NCBI GenBank assembly: GCA_034430895.1
Contig: DAOUDW010000035.1
Coordinates: 62,001 to 126,000, forward strand
Length of the DNA: 64,000 bases
Direction: 5' to 3'
Origin: WVZH01 sp034430895
Lineage (GTDB): Bacteria > Chloroflexota > Anaerolineae > Anaerolineales > E44-bin32
In this document: positions 41,136 to 50,668 of the stretch, one piece after another
Layout: the number at the start of each line of letters is the position of its first letter
How positions within the stretch are numbered: position 1 is the stretch's first letter
The notes under the pieces: model-generated
Databases searched by the model: none
Told to the model about the DNA's origin: nothing
The model's input: only the letters and a program-made list of their open reading frames with translations
Program-made: the position numbers and the translations under genes

Positions 41136-43910
41136 TGTATCGAATGTCATACACCAAATGTTTACTCCAATCAAGCTGACAACTCCCGTTGCAATCGCTA
41201 TTATCATTCCAGCAAAAACCCCGAGTGAATTCAATAGGTTATCACTTCCTGGAAAACCGAAAGCCACGTAGTTGTAGCCAATCAAACCCGCGATGATCGG
41301 CACGAGTACACATCGCACTTTGATTTCTGCCGTGACGCCACCATTCCTATCAACAAGTGCGTATCCGTATCCTCCAGACAAGAATACGCCAAGCATTCCA
41401 AGGAAAAAGTGTGAAATGGTGATTGCATCGATCTTTGAAGATCCTCCATTTGCATCGCCATCTGGATTAATGGTTGGCGTTGGTTGCTGATCTATAGTTG
41501 CTTCATCTGAGAAATCTGTTGGTTCCGCTGTTGGCGTTACAGTTGTTTCCTCGACCTCACCCTCTTTGATATTGATCTGAAGAATTTCGGACGAACGCGC
41601 CGGATCGCTTCTCGCACTAATGGTCAACAATCCCAACCGCTCCAAGGTAATGTTTATTTGTGCATACCCCATTTGCGTGGTTGCATCAACGGTTGAAGAA
41701 ATGATATTTTCCCCTTGCTGCGTAAGTTCAAATTCAACGACAGTACCATCTGGTACGTGATGACTATTTGTGTCGACAATTTGTCCAGTCCGTACTGTAA
41801 CAACATCGCCAATCGCCAACTCTGGATAATCACCTTCAGGACTTTCTTCCTCTCCACTATCGGATTCACTAACCCGCACAAGCGTTATCACCTGATTAGG
41901 ATCGGGGGAAGTTGCGTCTATTAAATCATATCCAATGCCAGGTATGCTAACAGGTGATGCACCTGGAGCAGATTGTTCTAAGAATAGCAGATGCGCTGCG
42001 ACATCTACGAATACTGGGCTTCCACCATAAAGCGCGTAATATACATCCACTTTACTGATATCAGTTGCATCCAAACCATATGGAATATCATGAGCGAAAA
42101 CGACCAATTGTTTATTACGTGCTATATCAGGCCGTTGATCCAGCAGTAATTTCAACGCATTGGAGCCGTATACATCTTCACTACCATCCAGAACAGAGAA
42201 CACCAGCCAATGCGCTGAGATTAATAACTCTTCAATTTCTTCTGGTGGAGAGAGTGTTGTTTCCAATACGCCATTGACGGGCGCTCCTAGAAAATACGCT
42301 AAATCAGCCATGCTGTATGAACTTAAATTCCATGATCCAACTTCTCCAGTAGCCGCTGGACCATAGAGGTTCAGTACATTCTTTTCCAAACCCCGTACGT
42401 CCATCCATTCTTGTTCAATGCATGTCGTACACTGCCGTACCATTCTAACGTCAGTGAAGAAAAGGATTTTTTCCCCCAATTGAGGGGCTCCTCCTAATCT
42501 TTGAATCACTTCATCTTGCGATGGGCTTACCAATGTAGATGCCGCCATCGCTACCTGCGCGGTAATGCTGGACTGTTCACCAATATCTTGAGGCAAATAT
42601 GCTGACGGATAAACTTGAGATCTACGGAAGTCATCCCCAAACAATCTCAGTTTCAAACTCAGAATTCTCATTACAGCTTCATCTACGAGTTGAGCGAATG
42701 ATGAGTCTTCCTGATATTTTTGCGCGAAGAAATCCAGGGTGAATTGAATGGTCGTCAACTCATCTGGATCCTCCGGGTTAATAAAATCGGAAATGATCAA
42801 AACATCATTCCCGGCTAGAAATGCATCTCGTGCAACAAGGTGGGATTTAAAAATCCTTTCAGTCGGATCCCTGAATCGTCGTATTGCACGTGTACCTAAT
42901 GAATCACTCACCGTAATCCCGCCTGCCTCTCGCCACACTGCCAGCGGCTCGAGTTCCATTAATTGCGAATAAGCCTGCGGATCGAGACTGATCGGACGAG
43001 TTGTTGCACGCACGTTTCCCTGGAATCCCTGGTAGCGGATGTGGGATGCCAGCAAGCCATCAGCGATCTCTTCGCTTGAACCCGGATCTGCACCTGTGAC
43101 CGAGAAAAATGGTGCCAATTCAATCTGCTTAATCTGCTCCAGTGACTTCCTGATCGTCGCAACTTCCTCTTCAATCGGCCGGTCTGCACTCCCAAGCCCG
43201 GGAAAATGCTTTACAATCACACTAATGCCATTGTTTGATCCATCATGAATACCAGCAATATAGGAACGTCCCAACTGCCCTACCCAATACGGGTCCCCTC
43301 CAAAACTGCGCACACCAAGATCACCCTCCTGAACCAAGCGAGGCTCTTCAAGAACGTCCAACGACGGTCCGATCAGAAAGTTGAATCCCAGTGCGTCTAA
43401 TTCTTTTCCTAGCACCTTTCCTACTTCGTATGCATAATCCAAATTCCAAGTTGCTCCGATCGCCATTTGCGTAGGCAGCTCGGATAAACCTGATAGTATC
43501 TCCGAATATGGCCACCCACCCTCATAGCGAGTAGCGATAAACAGAGGGACATACGTTTGTTGATCTAGATTATCGGATGATCCTGCGGTTTCAATATCTT
43601 GTAATGTCGAGATTAGATTTCGTACATTTGTAAGTGCATCTTGATCTTCGCCAAAATTATCGTTATTCGCCTCGAGCAAAACACCCCCAATATGATGATC
43701 TGCGATCAGCATATAAATCGGGTCGTCCTCTTCAATACTCTTCCCCTGGAAAGTTAAGAGAAAAAGTTGACCCACCCTCTCCTCAGGGGTCATATCTTCC
43801 AACAATTCCGCAACGCGACTTGTCTGTGTAGAATCAGAAGCTTCGCCTCCTTGCCATTGCGGGGCGAAAATTATAAAAATTAATGTAATAAACCACAAAT
43901 ATCGTCTCAT
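41112..43910 (-). CDS. Secreted glycoside hydrolase family 3 protein (NagZ-like) with C-terminal membrane region
   Basis: This 932-residue protein has a signal peptide (residues 1-25). The GH3 N-terminal domain (about 30-395) shows MTPEERVGQLF, KHFPGLGSADRP (the NagZ-type KHFPG motif) and the nucleophile Asp in GGITVSDSLG. A second GH3-like domain, a beta-sandwich near residues 680-780 (Ig-like), and a Thr/Pro linker follow. The last 110 residues hold about three membrane helices, which is unusual for the family. It may cleave N-acetylhexosaminides of cell wall or glycans. The promoter looks leaderless (43918-43923). Confidence 0.85.
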   Translation of the reverse strand: MRRYLWFITLIFIIFAPQWQGGEASDSTQTSRVAELLEDMTPEERVGQLFLLTFQGKSIEEDDPIYMLIADHHIGGVLLEANNDNFGEDQDALTNVRNLISTLQDIETAGSSDNLDQQTYVPLFIATRYEGGWPYSEILSGLSELPTQMAIGATWNLDYAYEVGKVLGKELDALGFNFLIGPSLDVLEEPRLVQEGDLGVRSFGGDPYWVGQLGRSYIAGIHDGSNNGISVIVKHFPGLGSADRPIEEEVATIRKSLEQIKQIELAPFFSVTGADPGSSEEIADGLLASHIRYQGFQGNVRATTRPISLDPQAYSQLMELEPLAVWREAGGITVSDSLGTRAIRRFRDPTERIFKSHLVARDAFLAGNDVLIISDFINPEDPDELTTIQFTLDFFAQKYQEDSSFAQLVDEAVMRILSLKLRLFGDDFRRSQVYPSAYLPQDIGEQSSITAQVAMAASTLVSPSQDEVIQRLGGAPQLGEKILFFTDVRMVRQCTTCIEQEWMDVRGLEKNVLNLYGPAATGEVGSWNLSSYSMADLAYFLGAPVNGVLETTLSPPEEIEELLISAHWLVFSVLDGSEDVYGSNALKLLLDQRPDIARNKQLVVFAHDIPYGLDATDISKVDVYYALYGGSPVFVDVAAHLLFLEQSAPGASPVSIPGIGYDLIDATSPDPNQVITLVRVSESDSGEEESPEGDYPELAIGDVVTVRTGQIVDTNSHHVPDGTVVEFELTQQGENIISSTVDATTQMGYAQINITLERLGLLTISARSDPARSSEILQINIKEGEVEETTVTPTAEPTDFSDEATIDQQPTPTINPDGDANGGSSKIDAITISHFFLGMLGVFLSGGYGYALVDRNGGVTAEIKVRCVLVPIIAGLIGYNYVAFGFPGSDNLLNSLGVFAGMIIAIATGVVSLIGVNIWCMTFDTSSDSGQG

Positions 43911-43917
43911 ATATCTT

Positions 43918-43923
43918 AGTATA
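43918..43923 (-). promoter_or_regulatory. -10 element of the GH3 gene, probably leaderless
   Basis: On the minus strand TATACT is followed by 7 nt (AAGATAT) and then the ATG at 43910. No Shine-Dalgarno is visible in the gap. Confidence 0.4.
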
Positions 43924-43990
43924 TCCCTGTGATTAACTCGTCACAAGTTTCATATTATGGAATTGACATTATTGAAATCAAACAATACGC

Positions 43991-44824
43991 CTATATATGT
44001 CTATGCGCACTTTCCAGATTTAGCGCTTCTCTTATAGCTTCTCGTCTTTTCGGGCCACTTAACAATTCGAGTCTACGTATCCCCAAGGGATCAATCACAT
44101 TGTCTAGCAAATCGATTTCTTCTTTAGATGGCAGCTTGGTTTCACATAGATCCGAAGACACTTCCAACTCGAAACCTGTTTTCGCCACAACCCTTTCGAG
44201 GTCCACTCCAGGATGAATATGAGTCAAACGCATCCGCTCGTCTTTGAAATCGAACTGTCCCAAATCAGTAACCAGGTACCGTGGCCCATGCCCTCGCCTT
44301 CTGTTGGAATGATGCCCCAACCCGGACATGAAATCAATTTGCTTTACAAAGGTCACTCTCGAATGCCGTGGAACATATAGAAATATATCCGACAGAACCG
44401 GGGTTACATCCGGTATACCGCCGGAACCGGGCAACCTCATTCTCGGCTTCTGATAATTGTTGCCGAACGCGATATTATTAAAATTTCCGTTTTGATCGAT
44501 TTGAGCAGGCCGGAAGAATTCTTTCGGACGCATGCGTGGTAAAAAATCAACCGCGACCTGTGCGAAACTGAAATGTATTAGCGCCTTATCCAACCACAAG
44601 GCCTCAACATCTGCCAGGCCAAGTGACGAGCCTTCGCGGCAAATACTTTGCCCTATCGCCGACGCGAAATACAAATCTGGTGCATGCGTATGCCATGCTA
44701 GCAGGTATCCGGCCGCCACGAGTGGCGTAGCTAAACCTTGCGCAACTATCTCGCCGTTGTTTACCTGGCGCGAGATACATACGCAGATTAGATCATCAAC
44801 CGTCCAATTTCGATGCTTCTTCAA
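43991..44824 (-). CDS. CoA-transferase family I, beta-subunit type (glutaconate CoA-transferase B-like)
   Basis: This 277-residue protein matches the B subunit of two-component CoA-transferases: NNGEIVAQGLATPLVAAGYLLA, a glycine-rich LPGSGGIPDV and HIHPGVDLERVVAKTGFEL near the C-terminus. The start is TTG with the SD GGGAGG 5 nt upstream. No alpha subunit gene is adjacent: the next gene upstream is a phosphodiesterase. The partner must therefore be elsewhere, or the protein functions alone. The substrate cannot be assigned. Confidence 0.8.
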   Translation of the reverse strand: MKKHRNWTVDDLICVCISRQVNNGEIVAQGLATPLVAAGYLLAWHTHAPDLYFASAIGQSICREGSSLGLADVEALWLDKALIHFSFAQVAVDFLPRMRPKEFFRPAQIDQNGNFNNIAFGNNYQKPRMRLPGSGGIPDVTPVLSDIFLYVPRHSRVTFVKQIDFMSGLGHHSNRRRGHGPRYLVTDLGQFDFKDERMRLTHIHPGVDLERVVAKTGFELEVSSDLCETKLPSKEEIDLLDNVIDPLGIRRLELLSGPKRREAIREALNLESAHRHI

Positions 44825-44878
44825 AACGCCTCCCTAGTATTTTTCATGCCACGTGTAGACTAAAATACTACTTCGCCT

Positions 44879-45643
44879 TTATCTTTCCGTTAGGATATCC
44901 CGCACAAGCCCGGGATCGTCCGTGATGATCCCGTGTACACCTAACTCAAGCATTTCGACTATTTTTTCACGATCATTAACCGTCCATGTATTTACAAGCT
45001 CGCCCGAAGCGATCGACGTTTGCATAAACTCATTATCTATCAAGTCATAGCTTGGATGAATAGCATTATACGTTACGACACGCCGCAACAATTTTCTCAT
45101 CCATCTTGGCTCAGAAGACTTCAGTAAAAGTCCGCACATCATATCAGATGCAATTTTTCTTACGCGTATAAGTGCAATCGGATTAAAAGAAGATATCAAT
45201 ACCTTTGATTGGATGCCATATTTTCGAATGATATTGATGACAACCTCTGGTAGATTGTCAAACGGCGAGGCGTAATTGGTCAATTCAATGTTAAAGAGCA
45301 ACCGATCGCCAACCAATTCGATTACTTCTTCAAGTGTAGGAATTCGTTCTTCCGAGTAACTTATATCGAATTTTTTTCCTGCATCCAACCGCTTAAGTTC
45401 ATCCAAGCGCAGTGAACTTACTCGCCCTTTTCCATTCGTCGTTCTTTCAAGCGTTAGATCGTGATGGATTACCACGTGTTTATCGGCGGATAATTTTGCA
45501 TCCATCTCTATGGCGTCCGCTCTAAGATCCGCTGCCAACCGGAACGCTCTCAATGTATTCTCAGGAGCTTGTAAAGACGCCCCGCGGTGTGCGATCACCA
45601 ACGGGGCGTTAACGTGCCACATGCAATTTCGAAATGAGATCAT
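44879..45643 (-). CDS. Glycerophosphodiester phosphodiesterase
   Basis: This 254-residue protein is a TIM-barrel GDPD with the catalytic HRG in VIAHRGASLQAPENTLRAF, metal ligands in AIEMDAKLSADKHVVIHHD and a C-terminal VNTWTVND. It hydrolyses glycerophosphodiesters to glycerol-3-phosphate and an alcohol. It lacks an export signal, so it is probably cytoplasmic. Its product would feed the GlpABC enzyme encoded in the same window (51228-55230). The start overlaps the AAA+ gene stop (ATGA). Confidence 0.93.
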   Translation of the reverse strand: MISFRNCMWHVNAPLVIAHRGASLQAPENTLRAFRLAADLRADAIEMDAKLSADKHVVIHHDLTLERTTNGKGRVSSLRLDELKRLDAGKKFDISYSEERIPTLEEVIELVGDRLLFNIELTNYASPFDNLPEVVINIIRKYGIQSKVLISSFNPIALIRVRKIASDMMCGLLLKSSEPRWMRKLLRRVVTYNAIHPSYDLIDNEFMQTSIASGELVNTWTVNDREKIVEMLELGVHGIITDDPGLVRDILTER

Positions 45644-46983
45644 ATTTCAACGAAATACGCCTCAGAGGCTTGATCGATCATCTCCTTCGTCATTTCTGGT
45701 TCGACATCGAGATACCTTGAAATATCAAGTATTTGGTCGCAAATATCTCTCGGATGTGATGCTCGTAGTTTTCGGTTCCTCTTGATGTACCATTCCTGAA
45801 GCATATAAGCCAGACCTTGATCCGAATAGATCACGCCCTTCCCTTCGGCAACCTTTTTGAAAATATGCCGATATTCATCGTAGGTAGGATCACCGACCTC
45901 GATTTTATGGCGCAGTCGCCTAAGGAATGCTTCATCCACCAAGTCGCGAGGCGGAAGGTTCGTTGAAAAGACGACCAATACGTCGAAGGGTAATTCGACC
46001 TTTCTGCCATTATGCAATGTAAGATAATCGATGCGATTTTCCAGCGGTACGATCCAGCGGTTCAACAGGTCTCTTGGCCTTACCTGCTGTCTTCCAAAGT
46101 CGTCTATAAGAAATACACCGCCATTTGCTTTGGCTTGAAACGGCGCTTCGTAATACTTGTTGACATCGTCGTAAACCAGATCGAGCCCCGCCATTGTCAA
46201 TTCGCCGCCGACAACGACAAAGGGACGGTTTATCTTGATCCAGCGCGGATCACGTTTTGAGCCCGACTTTCCCGTTCCGGATTCAGTCACATCCTCTTCA
46301 TGTGCAAGCTGATGATTAACTGAGTCATACATCTTGACAACTTGTCCATCGATATCTATCGCGAATGGAATATACATGTCCTCTTCGAGCAATATCTCAC
46401 CGATTGCCTGAGCAATTGAGGTTTTACCATTTCCAGGAGGTCCATATAAGAATATGGAAGTCCCCGAATTTACGGCCGGACCAATTTTTTTAAAAGTCCT
46501 GTCGGATAAAATCAATTCAGATAATGCTTGCTGCATCATTTTTGGATGAACCGTCGGCCTTCCTCGGCTCTGTCGAAGAATCGAGTCATTGTATACATCC
46601 AGAGGTACAGGTGCCGGTCCCGCATATTGACTTCGCTCTAATGCTTCCCGGGCTCGTGCGATACCTGCGCCCGTAATCGCGTATTGGTAAGAACCTTCTC
46701 CAAAGCCAACTTGGGTTTTGACTTCTACAAACTTTTCGCGTTTCAAGGCCTCGAGAATTTGGTCCACAATTCCCGCGAACGGGAGCGCGATTGCCTCCGC
46801 TACGCTGAATCCGGTCAGATAACCTTGGAAATATAAAACCTTCAGCGCGAGGTCTTGTAGCCAAAGTTGTGTTAGTCCTGTATCTTCGACGCGACTTACT
46901 GGTTCCGGTGAAAATCGCAGATTAGAAGTTGTTGTAGTTCGCGCTCGCCGCTTCGAAACAACTGAGCTTCGAGGTAATGACAT
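45640..46983 (-). CDS. AAA+ ATPase with N-terminal winged-helix-like domain
   Basis: This 447-residue protein has an N-terminal region (about residues 35-130) that looks like a winged helix (LALKVLYFQGYLTGFSVAEAI; KREKFVEVKTQVGFG). The MoxR/YifB-like AAA+ core then shows Walker A GPPGNGKTS, Walker B GGVFLIDDFG, sensor I VVFSTNLPP and an Arg-finger region DEAFLRRLRHKIEV. It probably remodels a protein complex. The target is not indicated. SD GGGAGG precedes the ATG, and the stop overlaps the GDPD start. Confidence 0.85.
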   Translation of the reverse strand: MSLPRSSVVSKRRARTTTTSNLRFSPEPVSRVEDTGLTQLWLQDLALKVLYFQGYLTGFSVAEAIALPFAGIVDQILEALKREKFVEVKTQVGFGEGSYQYAITGAGIARAREALERSQYAGPAPVPLDVYNDSILRQSRGRPTVHPKMMQQALSELILSDRTFKKIGPAVNSGTSIFLYGPPGNGKTSIAQAIGEILLEEDMYIPFAIDIDGQVVKMYDSVNHQLAHEEDVTESGTGKSGSKRDPRWIKINRPFVVVGGELTMAGLDLVYDDVNKYYEAPFQAKANGGVFLIDDFGRQQVRPRDLLNRWIVPLENRIDYLTLHNGRKVELPFDVLVVFSTNLPPRDLVDEAFLRRLRHKIEVGDPTYDEYRHIFKKVAEGKGVIYSDQGLAYMLQEWYIKRNRKLRASHPRDICDQILDISRYLDVEPEMTKEMIDQASEAYFVEI

Positions 46984-47121
46984 TCCGTACCTCCCTGCCT
47001 ACCAAATAATTCGATAATAACGTCTCCAAAATCATCGATTGGATAACGCACATCTTGGATTATATATACAGCAAGCCATGCAAGCAAATGCCCACTTATT
47101 CCCATATAAACAAATAGCGAG

Positions 47122-47127
47122 TACAAT
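47122..47127 (+). promoter_or_regulatory. -10 element of the glycosyltransferase gene, probably leaderless
   Basis: TACAAT is followed by 7 nt (CACGCCC) and the ATG at 47135. This supports 47135 over the open frame's earlier ATG at 47039. Confidence 0.45.
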
Positions 47128-47134
47128 CACGCCC

Positions 47135-47821
47135 ATGACACTTTCAATCGTAATGCCGGTATACAACGAGCGTAACACAATCGAAGAAATACTCAGTCGC
47201 GTTAAATCAACAGATTTGGTTAACGAGATCGTTATTGTCGATGACGGATCCATAGATGGCACTCGCGATATCTTGCAGAAGATACAAGCCGCGCATCCAA
47301 AAGTTCAGCTCATTCTCCACGAGAAGAATAAAGGGAAAGGTGCCGCAGTACGCACAGGCATCGAAGCCGCATCATGCGATCTTGTATTAATCCAGGACGC
47401 CGATCTTGAGTACGATCCGAGAGATTACCCTGCTCTCCTAAAACCAATTTCTGACGGGGTTGCTGATGTCGTATTTGGTTCAAGATTCTTGGGCGCACCC
47501 CATCGTTCTGCAATGTTTTGGCACATGGTCGCGAATAAGCTCCTTACCTTTATGACCAACATCCTCTACAACAGCATTCTCACGGACATGGAAACCGGTT
47601 ATAAATTATTCCGCAGGGAAATCATCCAATCCATCCCGATACGCGCCAATCGATTCGATTTCGAGCCGGAAATTACGGCTAAGCTATTAAAGAGAAACCT
47701 GCGTATTGTTGAAGTACCAATCTCGTTCTATCCCCGCGAGTATGCAGATGGTAAAAAGATCGGACTTAAGGATGCCTTTGAAGCTGTTTGGACATTACTC
47801 AAGTATCGTTTCATCGATTAG
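47135..47821 (+). CDS. Family 2 glycosyltransferase (polyprenyl-phosphate mannosyltransferase-like)
   Basis: This 228-residue GT-A fold enzyme begins directly with LSIVMPVYNERNTIEEIL, carries VDDGSIDGT (nucleotide binding) and the metal-binding DxD-type QDADLEYDP, and has a C-terminal HFxPREYxDGKKIGLKD-like segment without membrane helices. It resembles dolichol/undecaprenyl-phosphate mannosyltransferase and would charge a lipid carrier with a sugar. The start is set by the leaderless promoter. Confidence 0.9.
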   Translation: MTLSIVMPVYNERNTIEEILSRVKSTDLVNEIVIVDDGSIDGTRDILQKIQAAHPKVQLILHEKNKGKGAAVRTGIEAASCDLVLIQDADLEYDPRDYPALLKPISDGVADVVFGSRFLGAPHRSAMFWHMVANKLLTFMTNILYNSILTDMETGYKLFRREIIQSIPIRANRFDFEPEITAKLLKRNLRIVEVPISFYPREYADGKKIGLKDAFEAVWTLLKYRFID

Positions 47822-47822
47822 G

Positions 47823-47840
47823 TCAGGATACACATCCTGA
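47823..47840. terminator. Weak bidirectional terminator between convergent genes
   Basis: TCAGGAT (47823-47829) pairs with ATCCTGA (47834-47840) around ACAC, then TTCATTTT on the plus strand. It sits in the 20-bp gap between the glycosyltransferase and recJ stops. Confidence 0.4.
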
Positions 47841-47841
47841 T

Positions 47842-49557
47842 TCATTTTCCAGCTTCGATGGTCCCCGCTTCTTTAATGTCTACGACATTCAACTCGAGAC
47901 TCGGTGTATTCCAATAATCACTTCGTTCCAATTTGTAAGCGATGTTGACTCTCGTTCGTAAGTCAGAAAACATCTCTCCCTTTCGGAATGCAATTGCATC
48001 AAACACTTTACCGCCCTGCTCGAGCGTCAGCTTTAAATGCGTCCCTTTCTTGCCCACCTTGCGTTTTCCCAATACCTTCACGTCAGCAGTTGCAAATTGC
48101 GGAACCGGGTTTCCTTCACCGCATGGCTCTATGCGTTCAATAAATTCCTGCAACTCCCAGGTTAGATCATTGAAATCGACAACCGCATCCAGCGATATCG
48201 AAGGTCGAATATCTTTACCTGCTAATTGCTCTTCGGCAATTGTTTTCAATCTTTCTTCCAACGCTTCGAGTTTCTCGTTTGCGACACTAAATCCCGCAGC
48301 AGCAGAGTGCCCCCCATATCGCTCCAACAAGTCTGCGCAAGCTTCGAGTGCGTTCGTTATATGAAATTCGGGCACACTCCTTCCAGATGCTCGAGTGCTG
48401 GATTCTCCTTTTACTGCTACAACCGCAGGCCGGTAATGCTCATCAACCAATCTGGATGCCACAAGTCCAACAATTCCCTCATGAAATGATCCGTCTGCGA
48501 CAAATATAAAATTAGTATCCTCTTGTATAGATGAACTGATTTCTCGAGCTTTCTCGAATGTTTGCTGCATAATTATTCTTCGCTTTTGATTCAATTGTTC
48601 CAACGTCTCTGCCAGTTCCTTTGATTTTTTATCGTCAGTCGTCAACAATAAACGTAATGCATGCTCTGCCGAATCGATTCTTCCGGCCGCATTGATACGC
48701 GGGCCAATACCAAAGCCGATTCTATTCGCATCAATTTGATCGACGCCGTACCCAGCCGCCTCGCACAGATTTACAACTCCCGGTCGTTTTGTATTTCGAA
48801 TAACCTTCAACCCCTCTCTTACCAAATATCGGTTTTCGGCAGCTAGAGGCGCCATATCCGCAATGGTTCCAATCGCAACCAAATCAAGGCTATTCCTGTA
48901 TGAATTCGAATTTAATGTACGGCACACTGCTTCCGCCAACTTGTATGCAATACCAACACCTGCGATCCCTTTGTTTGGATATTTGTCACCATCCTGCTTT
49001 GGGTCGATCACACAAAGCGCATCTGGTAGTTCCGGACCCGGTTGGTGATGATCAGTAAGAATGACATCCAAACCAAGTTCATTCGCATGCACAATTTCAT
49101 CGATGGCTCGAATCCCACAATCGACCGTTAGCACTATTTGCGCTCCGCTTTCCTTGATTTGTCCTATTGCGTCCTTGTTGAGGCCATAGCCTTCAGAGAA
49201 CCGATCAGGTATATAGTGGGAGATGTTTCCACCAAGATATGATAAGTTCTCTATAAGCAATGCCGTTGCCGTTACACCATCGGCATCGTAATCACCGTAT
49301 ACGACGATTTTTTCGCTATTTTCGATCGCCCTCTTTAACCGGTCTACTGCTTCCTTCATACCAAGCAGATTAAACGGATCAGTTCCTTCTTGTTGTAATC
49401 CATTCAAAAAATCCTCTGCATCTTCCTTCGTACAGATACCTCTATTAGCAAGAATCCTCCGCTCAATTTCAGAGTATGAATTGAGTTCGCTTGATAATAC
49501 ATTGTCAAGAATTTTCGGCAGTATCCAACGTTTTTCCAATGTAACCCCTTCCGTCAT
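47842..49557 (-). CDS. recJ: Single-stranded-DNA-specific exonuclease RecJ
   Basis: This 571-residue 5'-3' exonuclease of recombination and mismatch repair has DHH-family motifs IVVYGDYDADGVTATAL, the DHHQPGPELP catalytic motif, the RINAAGRI and GHSAAAGF (DHHA1) motifs and a C-terminal OB-fold-like domain (QFATADVKVLGKRKVGKKG). The length and motif order are typical. The SD AGGGGGG precedes the ATG. Confidence 0.95.
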   Translation of the reverse strand: MTEGVTLEKRWILPKILDNVLSSELNSYSEIERRILANRGICTKEDAEDFLNGLQQEGTDPFNLLGMKEAVDRLKRAIENSEKIVVYGDYDADGVTATALLIENLSYLGGNISHYIPDRFSEGYGLNKDAIGQIKESGAQIVLTVDCGIRAIDEIVHANELGLDVILTDHHQPGPELPDALCVIDPKQDGDKYPNKGIAGVGIAYKLAEAVCRTLNSNSYRNSLDLVAIGTIADMAPLAAENRYLVREGLKVIRNTKRPGVVNLCEAAGYGVDQIDANRIGFGIGPRINAAGRIDSAEHALRLLLTTDDKKSKELAETLEQLNQKRRIIMQQTFEKAREISSSIQEDTNFIFVADGSFHEGIVGLVASRLVDEHYRPAVVAVKGESSTRASGRSVPEFHITNALEACADLLERYGGHSAAAGFSVANEKLEALEERLKTIAEEQLAGKDIRPSISLDAVVDFNDLTWELQEFIERIEPCGEGNPVPQFATADVKVLGKRKVGKKGTHLKLTLEQGGKVFDAIAFRKGEMFSDLRTRVNIAYKLERSDYWNTPSLELNVVDIKEAGTIEAGK

Positions 49558-49694
49558 CAGATTCCCCCCTTTAGTTGCGTGTGTCCTTTATTCTACCTGC
49601 TTCTTGCCTATTTAATATTATTTGCTGCTTATCCGAAATCTCTCCGAAGAATGCGCGAATTCACCTTGCATTTTTCTTCAACCGCATTACATGT

Positions 49695-49700
49695 TAAGAT
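49695..49700 (+). promoter_or_regulatory. Extended -10 element of fmt, probably leaderless
   Basis: TG-T-TAAGAT ends 6 nt before the ATG at 49707 (gap ATTGAT). No Shine-Dalgarno is present. Confidence 0.45.
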
Positions 49701-49706
49701 ATTGAT

Positions 49707-50633
49707 ATGCGCATCGTATTCGTTGGTTCGCCTGAATTTGCAATTCCCAGTCTTACTTCACTACACAATCATTTTCAGGTTGTTGGTGTTATCACACAGC
49801 CAGATCGACCTGCTGGCAGAGGTCGCAACAAGCGCCCCTCTGCTGTAAAAACTTTTGCGCTTCAGAACGATCTGGCACTAATCCAACCTCGAATGATACG
49901 CGATGAAGATGCGCACTCTCAAATCGAACTTTGGAATCCCGATGTTGTTGTTGTCGCCGCCTACGGCCAAATCATCCCGTCTTCACTGCTGAATATTCCA
50001 CTACATGGATTCGTCAATTTACATGCATCATTGCTGCCGCGATGGCGTGGTGCTGCGCCCGTACAAGCCGCTATCCTGCACGGCGATACGACTACCGGTA
50101 TCACCATCATGCAAATGGATCCTGGCATGGACACCGGGCCGATTCTTGCCCAATCGAAGGTAGCAATTGACGAAGAAGAGACCGCCGGCGAACTTCTGTC
50201 TCGATTATCCCATCTTGGCGCTCAATTGATAGTCGATACACTTCCATCCTATCTCGCCGGCGATATCAAAGCGACAACACAAAACCATCATGAGGCAACA
50301 TCTGCACCGCTAATCAAAAAAGAGGATGGCATGTTTACGCCCGATCAATCTGCCGAATACGTCGCAAGGCAAGTTCGCGCGTTCGAGCCCTGGCCTGGTT
50401 CTTATTTCCATTGGGATAGCAAGATCGTTCGTGTTCGCAAAGCGCACGCGATTCTTACTGCGGAAGACAGTATTGGCCGAATCATTCAGGTTAATGACAA
50501 GCCAGCCATCTGCATGAGGGAAGGCGTGCTTGTTCTCGATGAACTACAAATTTCCGGCAAGAAAGCCATGCCAGGCACTGTATTTCTTAGAGGTGCGAGA
50601 GACTTTGTTGGCTCAAAAATCGTGTTTGAATAA
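49707..50633 (+). CDS. fmt: Methionyl-tRNA formyltransferase
   Basis: This 308-residue enzyme formylates initiator Met-tRNA using 10-formyl-tetrahydrofolate. The motifs are RIVFVGSPEFAIPSL, the catalytic NLHASLLPRWRGAAPVQAAI, the Asp in MDPGMDTGPIL, and a C-terminal OB domain with RAFEPWPGSYFHW. The length fits the family. The leader appears absent (see the -10 element). A GNAT gene follows at 36 bp and may be co-transcribed. Confidence 0.96.
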   Translation: MRIVFVGSPEFAIPSLTSLHNHFQVVGVITQPDRPAGRGRNKRPSAVKTFALQNDLALIQPRMIRDEDAHSQIELWNPDVVVVAAYGQIIPSSLLNIPLHGFVNLHASLLPRWRGAAPVQAAILHGDTTTGITIMQMDPGMDTGPILAQSKVAIDEEETAGELLSRLSHLGAQLIVDTLPSYLAGDIKATTQNHHEATSAPLIKKEDGMFTPDQSAEYVARQVRAFEPWPGSYFHWDSKIVRVRKAHAILTAEDSIGRIIQVNDKPAICMREGVLVLDELQISGKKAMPGTVFLRGARDFVGSKIVFE

Positions 50634-50668
50634 ATCGTTGCTGAGTAAAATGATCTCGAGGTGACGCC

